Source: CAZFBA01 sp964517135
Lineage (GTDB): Bacteria > Cyanobacteriota > Vampirovibrionia > JBFMGH01
Direction of reading: 5' to 3'
NCBI GenBank assembly: GCA_964517135.1
Contig: CAZFBA010000003.1
Location: forward strand, 1-64,000
Length of the DNA stretch: 64,000 bases
Each line of letters begins with the position of its first letter. Position 1 is the stretch's first letter. The position numbers and the translations under genes are program-made. Below the pieces are notes generated by a model, which was not told where the DNA came from, searched no databases, and saw nothing but the letters and a program-made list of their open reading frames with translations. Below are positions 43,712 through 55,500 of the stretch, one piece after another.

Positions 43712-44518
43712 CTATTCGATAAATCTGCCCATGGAAACAGTTTTGTGACAGTCACATTTGCTACGTTCAGAAGGTATTTGTTCGATTATTTCTATTAAGA
43801 GATCTTTAAGTTTTTCGTTATTTTCCATAAATACTCTAATGACTTCACTATGTGTAACAGGAGGAACATCACCAACCAGACCACAGTCATAATCAGTAAT
43901 TAAAGATATATTCAGCACGCACATATCCTGTTCCCGGGCTAGAGGCACTTCAGGATACTGGGTCATATTGATCACTTCCCAGCCCATTTGTGTAAACCAG
44001 CGTGATTCAGCTTTTGTGCTAAACCGGGGCCCTTCAATAACAACAATACCACCTTCTTTATGAAAACTGATATTCTGTCTGGATGCACAACCAATTGCAA
44101 TCTCTCTTAACTCAGGGCAATAGGGATCTGCAAGTGAGACATGAGTTACAATTGGACCATCATAGAACGAATCAATTCTTCTCTTTGTTCTATCAACAAG
44201 TTGATCAGCAATAACAAAGTCTCCAGGTTTTACGTGAGGCTGAAGGCTTCCAGCGGCACAGGGACAAATAATTCTGGTAACGCCAAGGGCTTTCATGGCA
44301 AAAACATTTGCCCTGTAATTTATTGCATGTGGTGCCAGGTGGTGCTTTTTACCGTGCCTTGGTAAAAAAGCAACTGTTTTATCTCCTATGTTAGCAAGTG
44401 TAATAGCATCACTTGCCTGTCCATAGGGTGTTTCTACCTGAACTTCACGAACATTGTCAAGAAAATTATAGAATCCAGATCCTCCGAATACCCCGATATG
44501 TGCTTTTTCAGTAGTCAA
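43712..44518 (-). CDS. mtnP: S-methyl-5'-thioadenosine phosphorylase-type enzyme
   Basis: 268 residues. Phosphorylase that splits methylthioadenosine to adenine and methylthioribose-1-phosphate. IGVFGGSGFYNF is the phosphate loop, and FLPRHGKKHHLAPHAINYRAN, TRIICPCAAGSLQPHVKPGDFV, IEGPRFSTKAESR and NMTQYPEVPLAREQ are family signatures. In organisms with the futalosine pathway, MTAP-like enzymes can also act on futalosine-type nucleosides, so a role with mqnC is possible but unproven. The TTG start has AGGAG eight bases upstream. Confidence 0.92.
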   Translation of the reverse strand: MTTEKAHIGVFGGSGFYNFLDNVREVQVETPYGQASDAITLANIGDKTVAFLPRHGKKHHLAPHAINYRANVFAMKALGVTRIICPCAAGSLQPHVKPGDFVIADQLVDRTKRRIDSFYDGPIVTHVSLADPYCPELREIAIGCASRQNISFHKEGGIVVIEGPRFSTKAESRWFTQMGWEVINMTQYPEVPLAREQDMCVLNISLITDYDCGLVGDVPPVTHSEVIRVFMENNEKLKDLLIEIIEQIPSERSKCDCHKTVSMGRFIE

Positions 44519-44698
44519 ATTTTATTCTCCTTTAATCAATGTCTTGCTATTTAAATTATTTAACAATTAAGGTATGTATTATGTCAAATTATTTGAGTAG
44601 AAATATTTTAGCGTTCCAGACAGGATTGTCAAAACTGTTGCCACAAGGCAAAAATAAATGTTTTGATTTTCGATATTTTCGATAAATACAACTTATAA

Positions 44699-46030
44699 TC
44701 ATTCTTGTTTCCCGGCTAAAACGTATTTGCGACCTTTCTTTTCTCCTGTAGAAATAAGCTTTTTCTTGTTAACCAGCTTCATTAATACATACTGTGCCTG
44801 TTTTCCTTTTATTTTTAAAAGTTTTTGACATTGAGAGTTCGTTATACTCTTGTTTTTATCAATATATTCAAGCACTTTAAATTCTTCTTTTGTAAGAAAA
44901 TCATCAACAATATCAAATGAAACAGTTGCAATAAAGTAGTTATGGGCACTTGAGAATAAAATTTTGCCAAAACTGTTTTCCTGCAAAAGTTTATTAGCAT
45001 TTTGAATGCCGGTACCGTTTTTGAAGCTGTAGCCAATTTCGTTAAATATTCGATAAATTGAATTATTTCTATAAACACAAACTCCTTTATCAATGTCATT
45101 TAGTGTTATACCGGCAGGCAAAAAACCAGGACTTGAAACTTCCAATCGATCTTTAAACATCGAAACAGTAACTACATCCTGTGAATATGAATAATCTCTA
45201 TGCACAAGAGCATTAATCAATAAAATTTCCAGAACTTTTTCCGGTATATCAATCATTTTAAAAAATGACATCACCTTCGGGACCTGTCTTATAACTGGTC
45301 CTGAGAATACTTCTATGTCATTCAGTTTTGATTTATCTTCATATTCATAGATTTTACATTTTACTTTAGCCCTTGGGAAATATTCATTTGCTTTTTCAGA
45401 AAAACAGAGTATCCCGAAGACAGTAGGGTAAATCTTTCCTCCTTCTCTGGTAATAATTTTATTCTTTTCAAGAAAGGCATAATTAATCAATACAGCGGGT
45501 AAACCAGAGTGTATCTTTCTTTTTTCAAGATATTCCTGGATCATGTCATTATTAATGTCTTCAACATCTGCATCATAGGCTGGTGTTTCATCATAATGGA
45601 TATTCATCGAAGTTCTATCAAGTTCTGCAAGCATTGGAACTGTTGCAATCTGGTTATGTTTGTCAATTCTTACATAACAACCTTCAAATTTATCCATGCC
45701 TTTAAGGCAATAGGGCTTCAGGTTGCCTGGCAATACAGATATAACAAATAATTTTTTATCTTTACAAACCAAAACCCTCGTATAAACAACAGGTATCGGC
45801 TCAACAAGATCTCTCACATCTTTATTAACAGACTCTTCCATTTCATATATCCTGAAAGGGTCAACCCCTGTAATCTCTCTCGACTCTGGATCAATTCCAA
45901 CAATAATATTTCCACCTGTCGAATTACTAAAAGCACATACAGACCTTGCAAGTTCTGAACTTACCGGCAGGCATTTTTGAAATTCAAGAAAATAGCCCTC
46001 AGATTCATATATCAATCGGTGAATATCCAT
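44699..46030 (-). CDS. AlbA_2 / ATP-binding transcriptional regulator-like protein
   Basis: 443 residues. N-terminal AlbA_2 domain (EFQKCLPVSSELARSVCAFS, NSTGGNIIVGIDPESREITG), a central HATPase_c_4-like region (LINALVHRDYSYSQDVVTVS, SSPGFLPAGITLNDI, GTGIQNANKLL), and a C-terminal winged-helix (FLTKEEFKVLEYIDKNKSIT, GRKYVLAG). This is the common 'ATP-binding protein' architecture of putative transcription regulators. It is distinct in layout from the AlbA_2 protein at 29444. No ligand known. Confidence 0.8.
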   Translation of the reverse strand: MDIHRLIYESEGYFLEFQKCLPVSSELARSVCAFSNSTGGNIIVGIDPESREITGVDPFRIYEMEESVNKDVRDLVEPIPVVYTRVLVCKDKKLFVISVLPGNLKPYCLKGMDKFEGCYVRIDKHNQIATVPMLAELDRTSMNIHYDETPAYDADVEDINNDMIQEYLEKRKIHSGLPAVLINYAFLEKNKIITREGGKIYPTVFGILCFSEKANEYFPRAKVKCKIYEYEDKSKLNDIEVFSGPVIRQVPKVMSFFKMIDIPEKVLEILLINALVHRDYSYSQDVVTVSMFKDRLEVSSPGFLPAGITLNDIDKGVCVYRNNSIYRIFNEIGYSFKNGTGIQNANKLLQENSFGKILFSSAHNYFIATVSFDIVDDFLTKEEFKVLEYIDKNKSITNSQCQKLLKIKGKQAQYVLMKLVNKKKLISTGEKKGRKYVLAGKQE

Positions 46031-46097
46031 TATTCAAATATATTAAAAAAGAAGGCGTTATTAAAACATTTCTTTGGGATAGTTAATAAAATTTAGA

Positions 46098-46442
46098 TTA
46101 ATTTTTGTTATCGCCATTATCGAAATTATCGCTATATTTATTTATATCAAGTATTTTATCAAGGTTAATTTGTCTTATGATATCCATAATATCTGGAGAA
46201 ACATTTATTATTGTGAATTTAACGTCATTTTGCTGACAGAGGGTTTGAGATTGTACGAGAATGCCGACGGAAATACTATCAAGAATTTTAACTTTCTCAA
46301 AATCCAGGAATATTCTGTTAACATCTTCTGTTAATAGCTTCATCATCGCCTGTTTAAGAGAACGTGCTACTTCAACATTTAAAAAAACTGTCTTTAAATG
46401 AATTTTTACAACATTATTTTTCCTGATAATTTCTAGATACAT
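46098..46442 (-). CDS. STAS domain protein
   Basis: About 114 residues of STAS fold (IFLDFEKVKILDSISVGILVQ contains the switch loop, with Asp-Ser in place of the more usual Ser pair). I start at ATG 46442, three bases after the upstream stop; a longer frame to 46490 would overlap the propeller gene. It is probably co-transcribed with the PQQ-like propeller protein. Likely a partner switch with an unidentified kinase. Confidence 0.75.
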   Translation of the reverse strand: MYLEIIRKNNVVKIHLKTVFLNVEVARSLKQAMMKLLTEDVNRIFLDFEKVKILDSISVGILVQSQTLCQQNDVKFTIINVSPDIMDIIRQINLDKILDINKYSDNFDNGDNKN

Positions 46443-46444
46443 AA

Positions 46445-47467
46445 CTAAAAATCTTCTATCATTTCCTGATTTTCGATTGAATACATACAACCATCATTAG
46501 ACCCGCAATAGAGAATGCCATTATTAGTAACAGGTGTCGATTCGATAGAGCCATAAGTTTGAAATTTCCAGGCCTGATCACCGGTTGATAGGTTAAGAGC
46601 ATAAATATTGTTATCTCGAGAACCAAAACAAACAAACTTATCTATTATAACTGCCGGGGTTACATTAAAATATGTCGGGAAAAATATTAGCATTTTCTGT
46701 TCACCGGTTTGAAATTGCCATTTTTTGGTTTGATCTTCAAGGTTTAAAGCATAAAAAAGACCACCATTAGAGCCAAAGTAAGCAATATCATCTTTAAATA
46801 CCGGAGATGTAACCTGCTTGTCATCTGCTTTGAATACCCAGTTACCTGAACCGTCAGCCGGGTTTACAGAATGAAGAGTACCTGCCCAGGAACCTACATA
46901 TAATGTTTCATTATAGATTATTGCTCTTGAAAGTCCTTCTGAATCAACTTCATATTTCCATTTAATTTCAGATGTATCTTTGTCTATTGAATAAAGGTAT
47001 TGATCCCCGCTTGATACATATATATTACCATCGCTATCAACCATTGTCTGCGCACTAATAACATTATTTGTATGGAACTGCCAGACAGGTTCTCCACTTT
47101 CAGCTGAAAGGCAATAAACAACACCATCCCAGGCACCAAAAACCAGTTTATTGTTATCAAGCGAGTTTATAAATGTATCAATCTCACCATCTGTTTCGTA
47201 TTCCCAGTTTTTTTCGCCGGTATCTTTATCCACAGAATAAACTTTATAATCATCTGATCCAAAATAAACATTTTTACCTATCACAACTGGGGTAGAGCAA
47301 ATGTTAGAATTAATTTTTCTTTTCCAGACCAGATCGCCATTTTCAGTATCAAGAGCATAAAAATTACCATCATTAGAACCAAAATAGATTACATTCTGGT
47401 GTATATAAGGTGTCCCTTCGATGTGACCACCTGTCATAAACTTCCATTTTAAAGCCGCTTCTGGCAC
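46445..47467 (-). CDS. PQQ-like beta-propeller repeat protein
   Basis: 340 residues composed of about eight WD/PQQ-type blades with the pattern YFGSNDGNFYALDTENGDLVW (YFGSDDYKVYSVDKDTGEKNW, YCGSNDGCMYSIENQ and others). Similar to BamB/PQQ propellers but without a signal peptide, so apparently cytoplasmic. No PQQ-binding enzyme residues are evident; probably a binding scaffold. The GTG start is supported by GGAGGAAAG about six bases upstream. Followed three bases later by the STAS gene. Confidence 0.85.
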   Translation of the reverse strand: MPEAALKWKFMTGGHIEGTPYIHQNVIYFGSNDGNFYALDTENGDLVWKRKINSNICSTPVVIGKNVYFGSDDYKVYSVDKDTGEKNWEYETDGEIDTFINSLDNNKLVFGAWDGVVYCLSAESGEPVWQFHTNNVISAQTMVDSDGNIYVSSGDQYLYSIDKDTSEIKWKYEVDSEGLSRAIIYNETLYVGSWAGTLHSVNPADGSGNWVFKADDKQVTSPVFKDDIAYFGSNGGLFYALNLEDQTKKWQFQTGEQKMLIFFPTYFNVTPAVIIDKFVCFGSRDNNIYALNLSTGDQAWKFQTYGSIESTPVTNNGILYCGSNDGCMYSIENQEMIEDF

Positions 47468-47486
47468 TTATATCTTTCCTCCAGCC

Positions 47487-48266
47487 TTATGTATTTGCAA
47501 TACTGCCTCTTAGTTTATAAGCATTATAAATATCTATTAGCCATTTTAACTTTTGCTCATAAGGTAAGTCTTCAACACTTTCAATATTATACACACTTTT
47601 TAAAGAAAGTTTATCAAAATAATAAGAAATAAACTCGTTGACAAGGTTTTCTCTGGCAAAAAATTCAAAATCATCTTTTCTTTTAAGAAAATTGCCTATC
47701 AGGGTAAAATCTTTTGGAGTAATTTTAGAAATATTTGGTATATTTCCATCAAAATCTTCAGGAACTTCAGTATCCACAACTGGCACAGAGACTTCTTTTT
47801 CTTTAACTACAATCGTACCAATGGCAAAATCACCGAGCCGTTTTTCTTTTTTTGAAAATAAAACGAAATAGGGCCCTAATAAAAGATCAATAACTCTTAG
47901 GATATTACGAATAAACACTTCTAAAAAGCCTACAGGCTGACCATTTTCTCGTATAACCCTTATGCCAAGAAGCCTTTTTCCTGGAGTTTGACCTGACCAG
48001 AAAAACTCAAACAGTATAAAATAACCGTTAAAATTAAGAAAAAATATTGCTACAGCTAAAATAGAAACCAGATAATTGCTCACCTGATTCATCATATCGT
48101 GGAACAAGACCCCTATAGTACCCATAATTAGATAAATAAAGATCGTAACAAGAAAAATTATGAAATAATCTACCAGCATTGCTGCAAATCGGTTACCTAT
48201 GCCAGCTAATTCAAACTCTATTTGAGTGTTTTCAGGAGTATTAATTTTTACTGTAAATTCCCACAT
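47487..48266 (-). CDS. RDD family membrane protein
   Basis: About 259 residues. The RDD-type membrane domain has R-F-A-A-M-L-V-D-Y at the first helix (GNRFAAMLVDYFIIFLVTIF), a second helix pair, and SGQTPGKRLLGIRVIRENG, which are the family's Arg/Asp markers. The C-terminal ~100 residues (NFLKRKDDFEFFARENLVNEF) are cytoplasmic. RDD proteins often neighbour SpoIIM genes, as here (divergent, 68 bp). I prefer ATG 48266 over GTG 48272 because GGAG lies five bases before the ATG. Confidence 0.85.
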   Translation of the reverse strand: MWEFTVKINTPENTQIEFELAGIGNRFAAMLVDYFIIFLVTIFIYLIMGTIGVLFHDMMNQVSNYLVSILAVAIFFLNFNGYFILFEFFWSGQTPGKRLLGIRVIRENGQPVGFLEVFIRNILRVIDLLLGPYFVLFSKKEKRLGDFAIGTIVVKEKEVSVPVVDTEVPEDFDGNIPNISKITPKDFTLIGNFLKRKDDFEFFARENLVNEFISYYFDKLSLKSVYNIESVEDLPYEQKLKWLIDIYNAYKLRGSIANT

Positions 48267-48334
48267 ATTCACTCCAGAATTATTTTCATATAGTATAAAA
48301 TAAGATAAAGTAATTATAAAATAAAATTAAGAAA

Positions 48335-49330
48335 ATGAATTTACAGAGATGGATTTTACAAAGAAAACCTGACTGGGAAAAACTTGAAAACCTGCTTGAC
48401 ACAGTCAATGCTAAAGGTTTGAGAGGGCTAACAAGTCAACAAATGTTAACACTTGGCAGTCTTTATCGGTCAGTATCAGCAGATCTTTCTCGCTCACGGG
48501 CTAATAATGCAGGTGAGCATATTATTGACTATCTCAACAGCCTGACTTCCAGGGCACATAACATTGTATACAGGCTGCCCCCTATGAAATTTTCAGATAT
48601 ACTGAACTTCTTTACTTATGAGTTTCCTGAAACCTTTAGAAAATGCTTTCCACAGTTTCTTATTGCTTTTCTGGTCTTCTGGATAGGCGCAGGAATAGCC
48701 ATGACAACTGTACACATAGATCCTACTAATACCAGCCATCTTTTTGTACCTGAATCAGTCATAAATAAACTGCAACAGGGTGAAGTATGGACAGAAAAAC
48801 TTGAAGCTAGCCCATTTATATCAAGTATGGTAATGACCAATAATATAAAAATAGCCCTCTCAGCCTTTGCCTACGGGCTTATTTTCGGCATCGGAACCCT
48901 TTACATTATGTTTATAAACGGATTCATGATAGGAGGAGGTATTCAGGTTGTTATTGAAAATGGACTTGGCTATAAAATATTGACCTTTATTGCTGCCCAC
49001 GGGGTTATTGAACTTACTACCGTTTATATAGCAGGCGCAGCAGGAATAATCATGGGCTGGGCACTCATTAGCCCCGGTGATTATAAACGCTGGGATGCTG
49101 TTAAAATCAAAGGTAAAGAAGCCGGCAAACTTGCTATGGGCTGCGTCATACTTCTCATTATTGCAGGTACTATCGAAGGTTTAATCTCTCCTAATAACGC
49201 TATCCACCCGTATATAAAGTTTGCAATCGCCATAATGACAGGCCTTGCAATGATAATCTATTTCGGTTTCGCTGGCAGAAAAAAACAAAAAGAAACAACT
49301 AATTTAGAAAACCCGACTCGATCACATTAA
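48335..49330 (+). CDS. Stage II sporulation protein M (SpoIIM)-like membrane protein
   Basis: 331 residues with an N-terminal soluble helical part (residues 1-105) and about five membrane segments. AFAYGLIFGIGTLYIMFINGFMIGG and FIAAHGVIELTTVYIAGAAGII are characteristic of the SpoIIM/DUF95 family. Outside spore formers these proteins commonly sit beside RDD, MoxR and DUF58 genes; only the RDD partner is here. No sporulation genes are seen. Function unclear. Confidence 0.85.
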   Translation: MNLQRWILQRKPDWEKLENLLDTVNAKGLRGLTSQQMLTLGSLYRSVSADLSRSRANNAGEHIIDYLNSLTSRAHNIVYRLPPMKFSDILNFFTYEFPETFRKCFPQFLIAFLVFWIGAGIAMTTVHIDPTNTSHLFVPESVINKLQQGEVWTEKLEASPFISSMVMTNNIKIALSAFAYGLIFGIGTLYIMFINGFMIGGGIQVVIENGLGYKILTFIAAHGVIELTTVYIAGAAGIIMGWALISPGDYKRWDAVKIKGKEAGKLAMGCVILLIIAGTIEGLISPNNAIHPYIKFAIAIMTGLAMIIYFGFAGRKKQKETTNLENPTRSH

Positions 49331-49424
49331 TTTTCATTTGAAAAATATTGCTTGCCTGTATTTAGCTACTATTAGTATGTTCTATTGCATTGATTTTCAA
49401 GTATGGCTAATTCTTTTTCACGAA

Positions 49425-49449
49425 TAAAAAGGGCCTGCAACAGCAGGCC
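49425..49449 (-). terminator. Rho-independent terminator of the giant gene
   Basis: GGCCTGC, AACA, GCAGGCC followed on the minus strand by a T-tract, 69 bp after the stop at 49518. Confidence 0.8.
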
Positions 49450-49517
49450 AAAGACATACGGGTTGTTAGACTTTTTTATTTTAATTCTATATAAATATGA
49501 ATTTTTATTAACTACAA

Positions 49518-52500
49518 CTAGGCAGCTTCTTTTGAAACTTCTCCTTTTAAGACCTTTTCGAGTTTCTCAATACTCTCTTGAATCCTTTTAGCAGCTCCAT
49601 CAATCTGACTGGCTTCTGAATCAGGTTCTTTTTTAGCATTTGCAACCATATTTTGAATATTCACAGATTTTATAGTTTCAAGGGCTCTGGAATAATTAAG
49701 TCCCTGATATTTTGAAGCCATGTTAGTTAAGCTTTGCAAAGCTACATCTAAAAGGAACAGTTTCTCAGAAGGTTTATCAGCAAATTTTTCAGGTTTCATT
49801 ATAATATCTTCAAACAGGTTGAAATATCCCATAGTTTCATATCTGCCAAGAACATAGGTTGCAACACATTTAGCATTATTATGAACCTGAGGATCAGCTA
49901 TAATGTTCATTAAGACAGACTGAACCATTTCTCCCTGATTAACCAAACCATTAATAAAGACATTAAGCAGTTGATCCATAAATGGTGTCGGATTCTGGTG
50001 ATCGCAGGCTTCTACAAACATATGTCCTAAAACATTTGCGCAGGTTTCACTTAACTTTTGATCATCAGAGTTTGCACCTTTGATAACTCCTTCAATGGCA
50101 AGAATAAATGCCTGACCATCTTCTGGTGTTATATTGCGGTCAATTTTACCGGATTCATCAAGTGCACTGACAGAAAAGTTTATTAATGGTTCAATATAAC
50201 CTTTTTGAGACAGTAAACCAGCGCTCCACGCTTTCATTGTAGGATTATCTATTTCAAACAATACTTTCTCAAGCACTGGAGGCAATAACGGGTTTTGATC
50301 GTCAATTAATTGCTTGACCATTAGCTTTTGAGCCATCTGGTCTCCAGAATTTATTGCTTTCAGAAGGTTTTGAACGGCACTTTGTGCTTGCTGGACCATT
50401 ATTTCTTGAAGTTCTTCCTGGCTCATATTAGACACTTGTTCCTGTGCTTTTGCTGTTTCAGCTTTATTAGCTTCTTCTCTGGCAATTATTTTCTCTAGAA
50501 TAGGTGCTTGCAGGCTTTCTCTTATTTTATCAATTTCCTGAACAGCTTTATCAAGACCTATAATATACTCATTAATCGTTGTTTTCATTTCATCATAGGC
50601 AGGGACCAGATCAGAAAGCATCTCAAGACCTGCTTTTCTTTCTTTTGCTATATTCATCATTGAGATAGCACTTTCAATATTGGCTTCAGTATAGTCATCC
50701 TGTTTTTGCAGAATAGCTTCCTGCCATTCCAATATAAAGTTCAGTGCATCACCTTCAGGAGGTTCTGCTTTCAGTGCTTTTGCTACAGAAACATTTTCTT
50801 CCAGAGTATGCTTATATTCTGATAATGTAGAGCTATTTTCTATCTTTTGATTTGCAAATACTTTATCCAGCTGGGCAAAATAATTTTTCAGTACCTTTTC
50901 AAGGTCATCAACGGTCAGTTTTTGAGTTTTTGTTTCTAGAAGATCAGTAATAAATTCTTCAAACTGGTCTTGAATTATGTTTTGCTCTGCCTTACGGTCA
51001 TTAAGCTGATCAACATTCTTCTGGACGTATTCTACAATCTTCTCTGGCCTCGGGCCTTTCAGGAAGTATTGAATAGCAGCTTTGGTCAGGCCGGATTGTT
51101 CTACAAAGTATTTAAGGGTACTATTATTATTCATAGGATCAGAAAGGTATTTGAATACTACTTCAAGACCTTTTTTAGATTCTAGAGGTATGCTATCTCC
51201 TGTTTTAGTATTTTGAATAAGTGAAGATTCAGGATCTCTCAACTTTTTAGCTATCTGTGGCATTTTTGCTTTAGATATATAATCTTTAATTTTAAACTCT
51301 ATCTGGGCTTTTTTAGCAGCCTGGACACACATTAGAAGACCCTGTTTCCAGTTTTGCAGAACATTAGCATCTATAACAGTCATCTTATTGCCCATTTGTA
51401 ACATTTCTGGAACTTCTTTTGCAATTGTTTCAAGAAATTCTTCAGGATAACTCAGGATGTAGTCTTCTTGCATTTTGGCTTCAAGTGCTTCTCTGGTAAA
51501 TTTGGCCTCAGAACTACCCGGGTTTTTAGATTCTGTTTTAACCCATTCATTCATCATTCTCATTACATCATCACGATGTCTGGGTCTTACCAAGCTTTTT
51601 GCCATTACCATTTGATTTACTTTAATTGATTTTTGAACCTGTTCAAACATTTCTTTAATTTGTGCTAGTTCTTCAGGTTTATTTGTCTTTGCCTCAGCTT
51701 CTTTAAGTTGATTCAGCTGCATTATCATTCCATTTAAACCATTCAGGTTCTGGCTGACAGTTTCTTTAATAGTCTGATCGTCAACAACCTTGACAACAGG
51801 GAATGCAGGCCTTGCCCCATATTTCTTCAGGGCAACATCTTTTTCTTTTGCAACAAACTTATCAAGACCTACATAAGAGAATTCAACCTTCATGTTTCTA
51901 TAAAGAGCTGTTAAATCAGCATTCTGGGTTAAATATGAATTAATTTCTGCTTTAAGCTTTTGTTCTCTTTGCTCAGGTGTCATATTTTTGGCTTCTCTTG
52001 TCTTAAGCCATTCTTTATGTTTATTTTCTATGCCCTGAACATCTTTATCAGTTTTTTGCTGAATCAATGTATTGAATACATAGTGGAATACAGCAGTTTT
52101 AAAGTCTTTTGTCGCTTTATCATTCAAACCACGTATTCTCTGTATTGTATAGAACGGATCCCTGAAGTTAAGACCTAGCTCTTCAGGTGTTGCTTTATCT
52201 AAAAGCTTGTCAAAGGTTTTTCTATCAAGATTCTGTATGGAATTAATCCTTTTAAGGAAAGCCTCATCAGATTTTGGATCAAACTTGGTATCAATCCAGT
52301 GAACAATTTTTTGACCAAGGAATGAATCTTTCAGGTCATCCATTGAATCAACTTTTACCATCTCGTTATATGTTTGATCAAAGGCAAAAGTCAGTTTAGC
52401 ATTTAAAACCTCTGCTGCTTCCTTATTTTCACTGCCAGAATCTTTTCTAAAATTGGAAACTACGCTGGCAATTGCTTTATCAAACTGCGCCTGAAGTTTC

Positions 52501-55500
52501 GCAACAGAACCATCACACTGTGCAGGGATATTTTCTGTAATAGCAGCCAGTTGATTTTTAACGCTATCAAGATTTAGTTGATACTTTTGTTCTACTTCTT
52601 CTATAGCTGCACTGGCGTTTTCAAGAAACTTCACACCAACATATTCTATAGACTCTTCAGATTTATTGAAAAATTCACGCATTTCATTTTTGTGGTTTTC
52701 AATTATTCTTGCTTTTGCTTTTGCAAGGTCTTCAGGTGTTCTGGCACTATCAATCATCATATAGGTTTCATTATTCTGAGAAAGCTCAGCCAGTGCCATT
52801 TTATTAAGTAATATTTTTATTAAATTATTATCAGGAAGTGCATCAAAATCTGCTTTTGTGGCAATACCACCCTTTCGTTGCATCTTTTCAGGATCCATGC
52901 CTGGAGATACACTGCTATCACCTCTTATAAAGTCAATAAGTTTATCTTGAAGCTTGCTGGCAGATTTTTCTATCTGTTCTGCTTTTGCAAGATTTACAGC
53001 TTGCCCTGGCTTAGTAGTACTGAGAACTCCTCTTTCTACAAAGTTTTCAATAATTCTTGAAAGTTCAACTTTTTTAGCAAACTCGGGTAAATCAGGAGTA
53101 TTAAGAATTTCATTTACAAATCTTGGCAGGTTCTTGCTGATAATCTCTGACAGGTTACTTCTGCCACCGGGTTGAAAGATTGGTAGCGGATAGTGTTCAG
53201 TAACGTTTGCAATAACTTCTGTCAGATTATTTTCCAGTTGATCAAGCTTATTATTATTTATTGCATCAAACACAGTATTATAAACAGATATAGTCAACTC
53301 ACCAGACAGTTTTTGAATTTCAGGCATTTGCCCCATGGCAAGTTTATTGACCAGAAGTTCAACACGTTGCTGATTCTGCTCTGAATTTACACCAAACATT
53401 TTGCCTACAAGACCAGTAGCCTTCTCTTCAGCGGATAACATCTTGCCTTTGAGAATGATTTCCATAAACATAGGAAATTCACTACCAATGGAGCTGTCAA
53501 ATTTTTCAGCCCATTTTTTACCAATTTTATCGGGTTTATGAATACCTGTGCCGGTAATAAGTTCTATTTCAGGGGTACCCTGTGTACCTGTCGGGTCAAA
53601 GAGATAACCGTGAGGCCCGCCACGTTTTGAGCCATAGTCGGTTCTTTCGTGCCCGCCGTCATCTGTCCAGACATGTTTGAGCTCTCTTTTACCCCAGGTA
53701 TTATCGTGATAAAGAGCTCTTTGATCTTCAACTTTACCTGTTTCAGGGTTTAAGATTTGTTCGTCTTTTACATCATAGACATACTGGGCGTGCCCGGAAT
53801 ATCCATAATGCTCAACGTTTGTACCGGTAACACCACTGCTTTTGCCGGCCTGAATATGGTCAAGTGCTTCTTTAACATCGCCGGTTACAAAGTGGTCTTC
53901 ACCTGATTGTTGTTTAAGCAATCTGGCATATTGACCATTATGCAGGCCGCTGCTGCCTTCTTCACCAATCCAGAAATGGCCTTTGCCTTTGCCTGCTTTA
54001 TCATATACTTCCTGCAATTGAGGATCAAGCTGTTTATTCAGCTCAAGCCAATCTCTTTCGACCTCTCTTCTGATTCCATTCAGAGAAGATTTAATTTTTT
54101 TGAAGTCATCTTTAAACTGATGCAGTGGCTTATAGAGGTTAGTATCACTCTTCCAGCCTGGCTGACCTTTTTTAATTTCAGCTTTTTCATATTTTTTAAT
54201 TTTATCCAGTTCAGCTTTTATAGCATCGAGTCTTTCTCTTGAGAATATTTCGCCTTTATTTTCAAGTGCTTTAAGAACAGCTTCTTTTTCAGCAGGAACG
54301 CCAAGCTCTTTTGACATTGCTTCAAGTCTTTCTGGCACAGAAGCTTCAAACTCTTTTCTTACTCTATTATAAGCAGCAAACTTAAAAAGCTTGTCCTGGA
54401 GCTTATACTGGCCTTTAAGACTGAATTTATCTTGCAGGCTGTCTAACTGGTCGGTCATATCCTCAACAAATAGATAGTGATCAAGAATTTGGCCAACAAA
54501 TTGTTGAATACTTTGTTCTGCTACACCAGGCATTTGTTCACTAATAATTCGGGCTATTTTTTCTGATTTAACTTTCGGGCCTTCACTGGAATCTATAGCC
54601 ATATTTTCAAGTTTTTTAATTTTAGGTTCAAGGTCTGCTTTTATTCTGGCATTTTGCTCTTTAGCATGTAAAAGCTTTGCCTGAAGGTCTGCTTTCTGGG
54701 CTGCACTGGAAGATTCTTTAAGCTCATGTTCCAGTTTAGAAATCTGTGCATCAGATTTTCTTATATCAACCTGCATACCTTGAATTTCTTTAGAAATAAT
54801 ATCTGGTTTCATTATTCTATCTGCAAGAGCTGCAGTATTAACATTCTGGTCTTGAGAAAGCTCTTTTAAGATAGCTTCAACTTTTCTGATGTTGATACTT
54901 ACCAGTGTGGATGATTCAAATTCATTGTCTCTAATTTCTTTTCCGGCCATGACACGTTCTGTAAGGTCTTCTCTGAGGGATTTAACCACACCTCTGGTCT
55001 TGATAGTTGCTCTTAAGAGGTCATATGCTGGCTGATATTCTGGTGCCATGTTGAGTCTCAGGTGAGAATCTCTAAACATACCATAGTTTTGAACATCAAA
55101 CGGTATGTATTGACCCACCTGTGTCAGGCCGTTTCCTGAGATGTTTGCAATATGCATCCAGTTGGAAACTGCTGCATCAACAATTCTGTAACCCTGATCA
55201 AGGGCTGCTTTATAGTCTATATTAGCTTTTTCAACTGTTATCTTATCTTTATCTTTTGGATCAGTAACATCATATACCTTCATAGTAGGCTTATCGTCAA
55301 GTTCTGCAACGAGGTTAGAAACATAAGCCAGTTTATACTCGTGTGCCATAGCCTTTCTGCTGGTAGAAATAGCTGCACACATGCCATGACTTTCCTGACT
55401 CATCTCTTTAATGGTCAGCATGGCTTCTTCCGGGGTTTTAATGACAACGTCATTAATAATTTCAGCCAGTGCCTGTACTTTTTTATCTTTCAATTGCGTA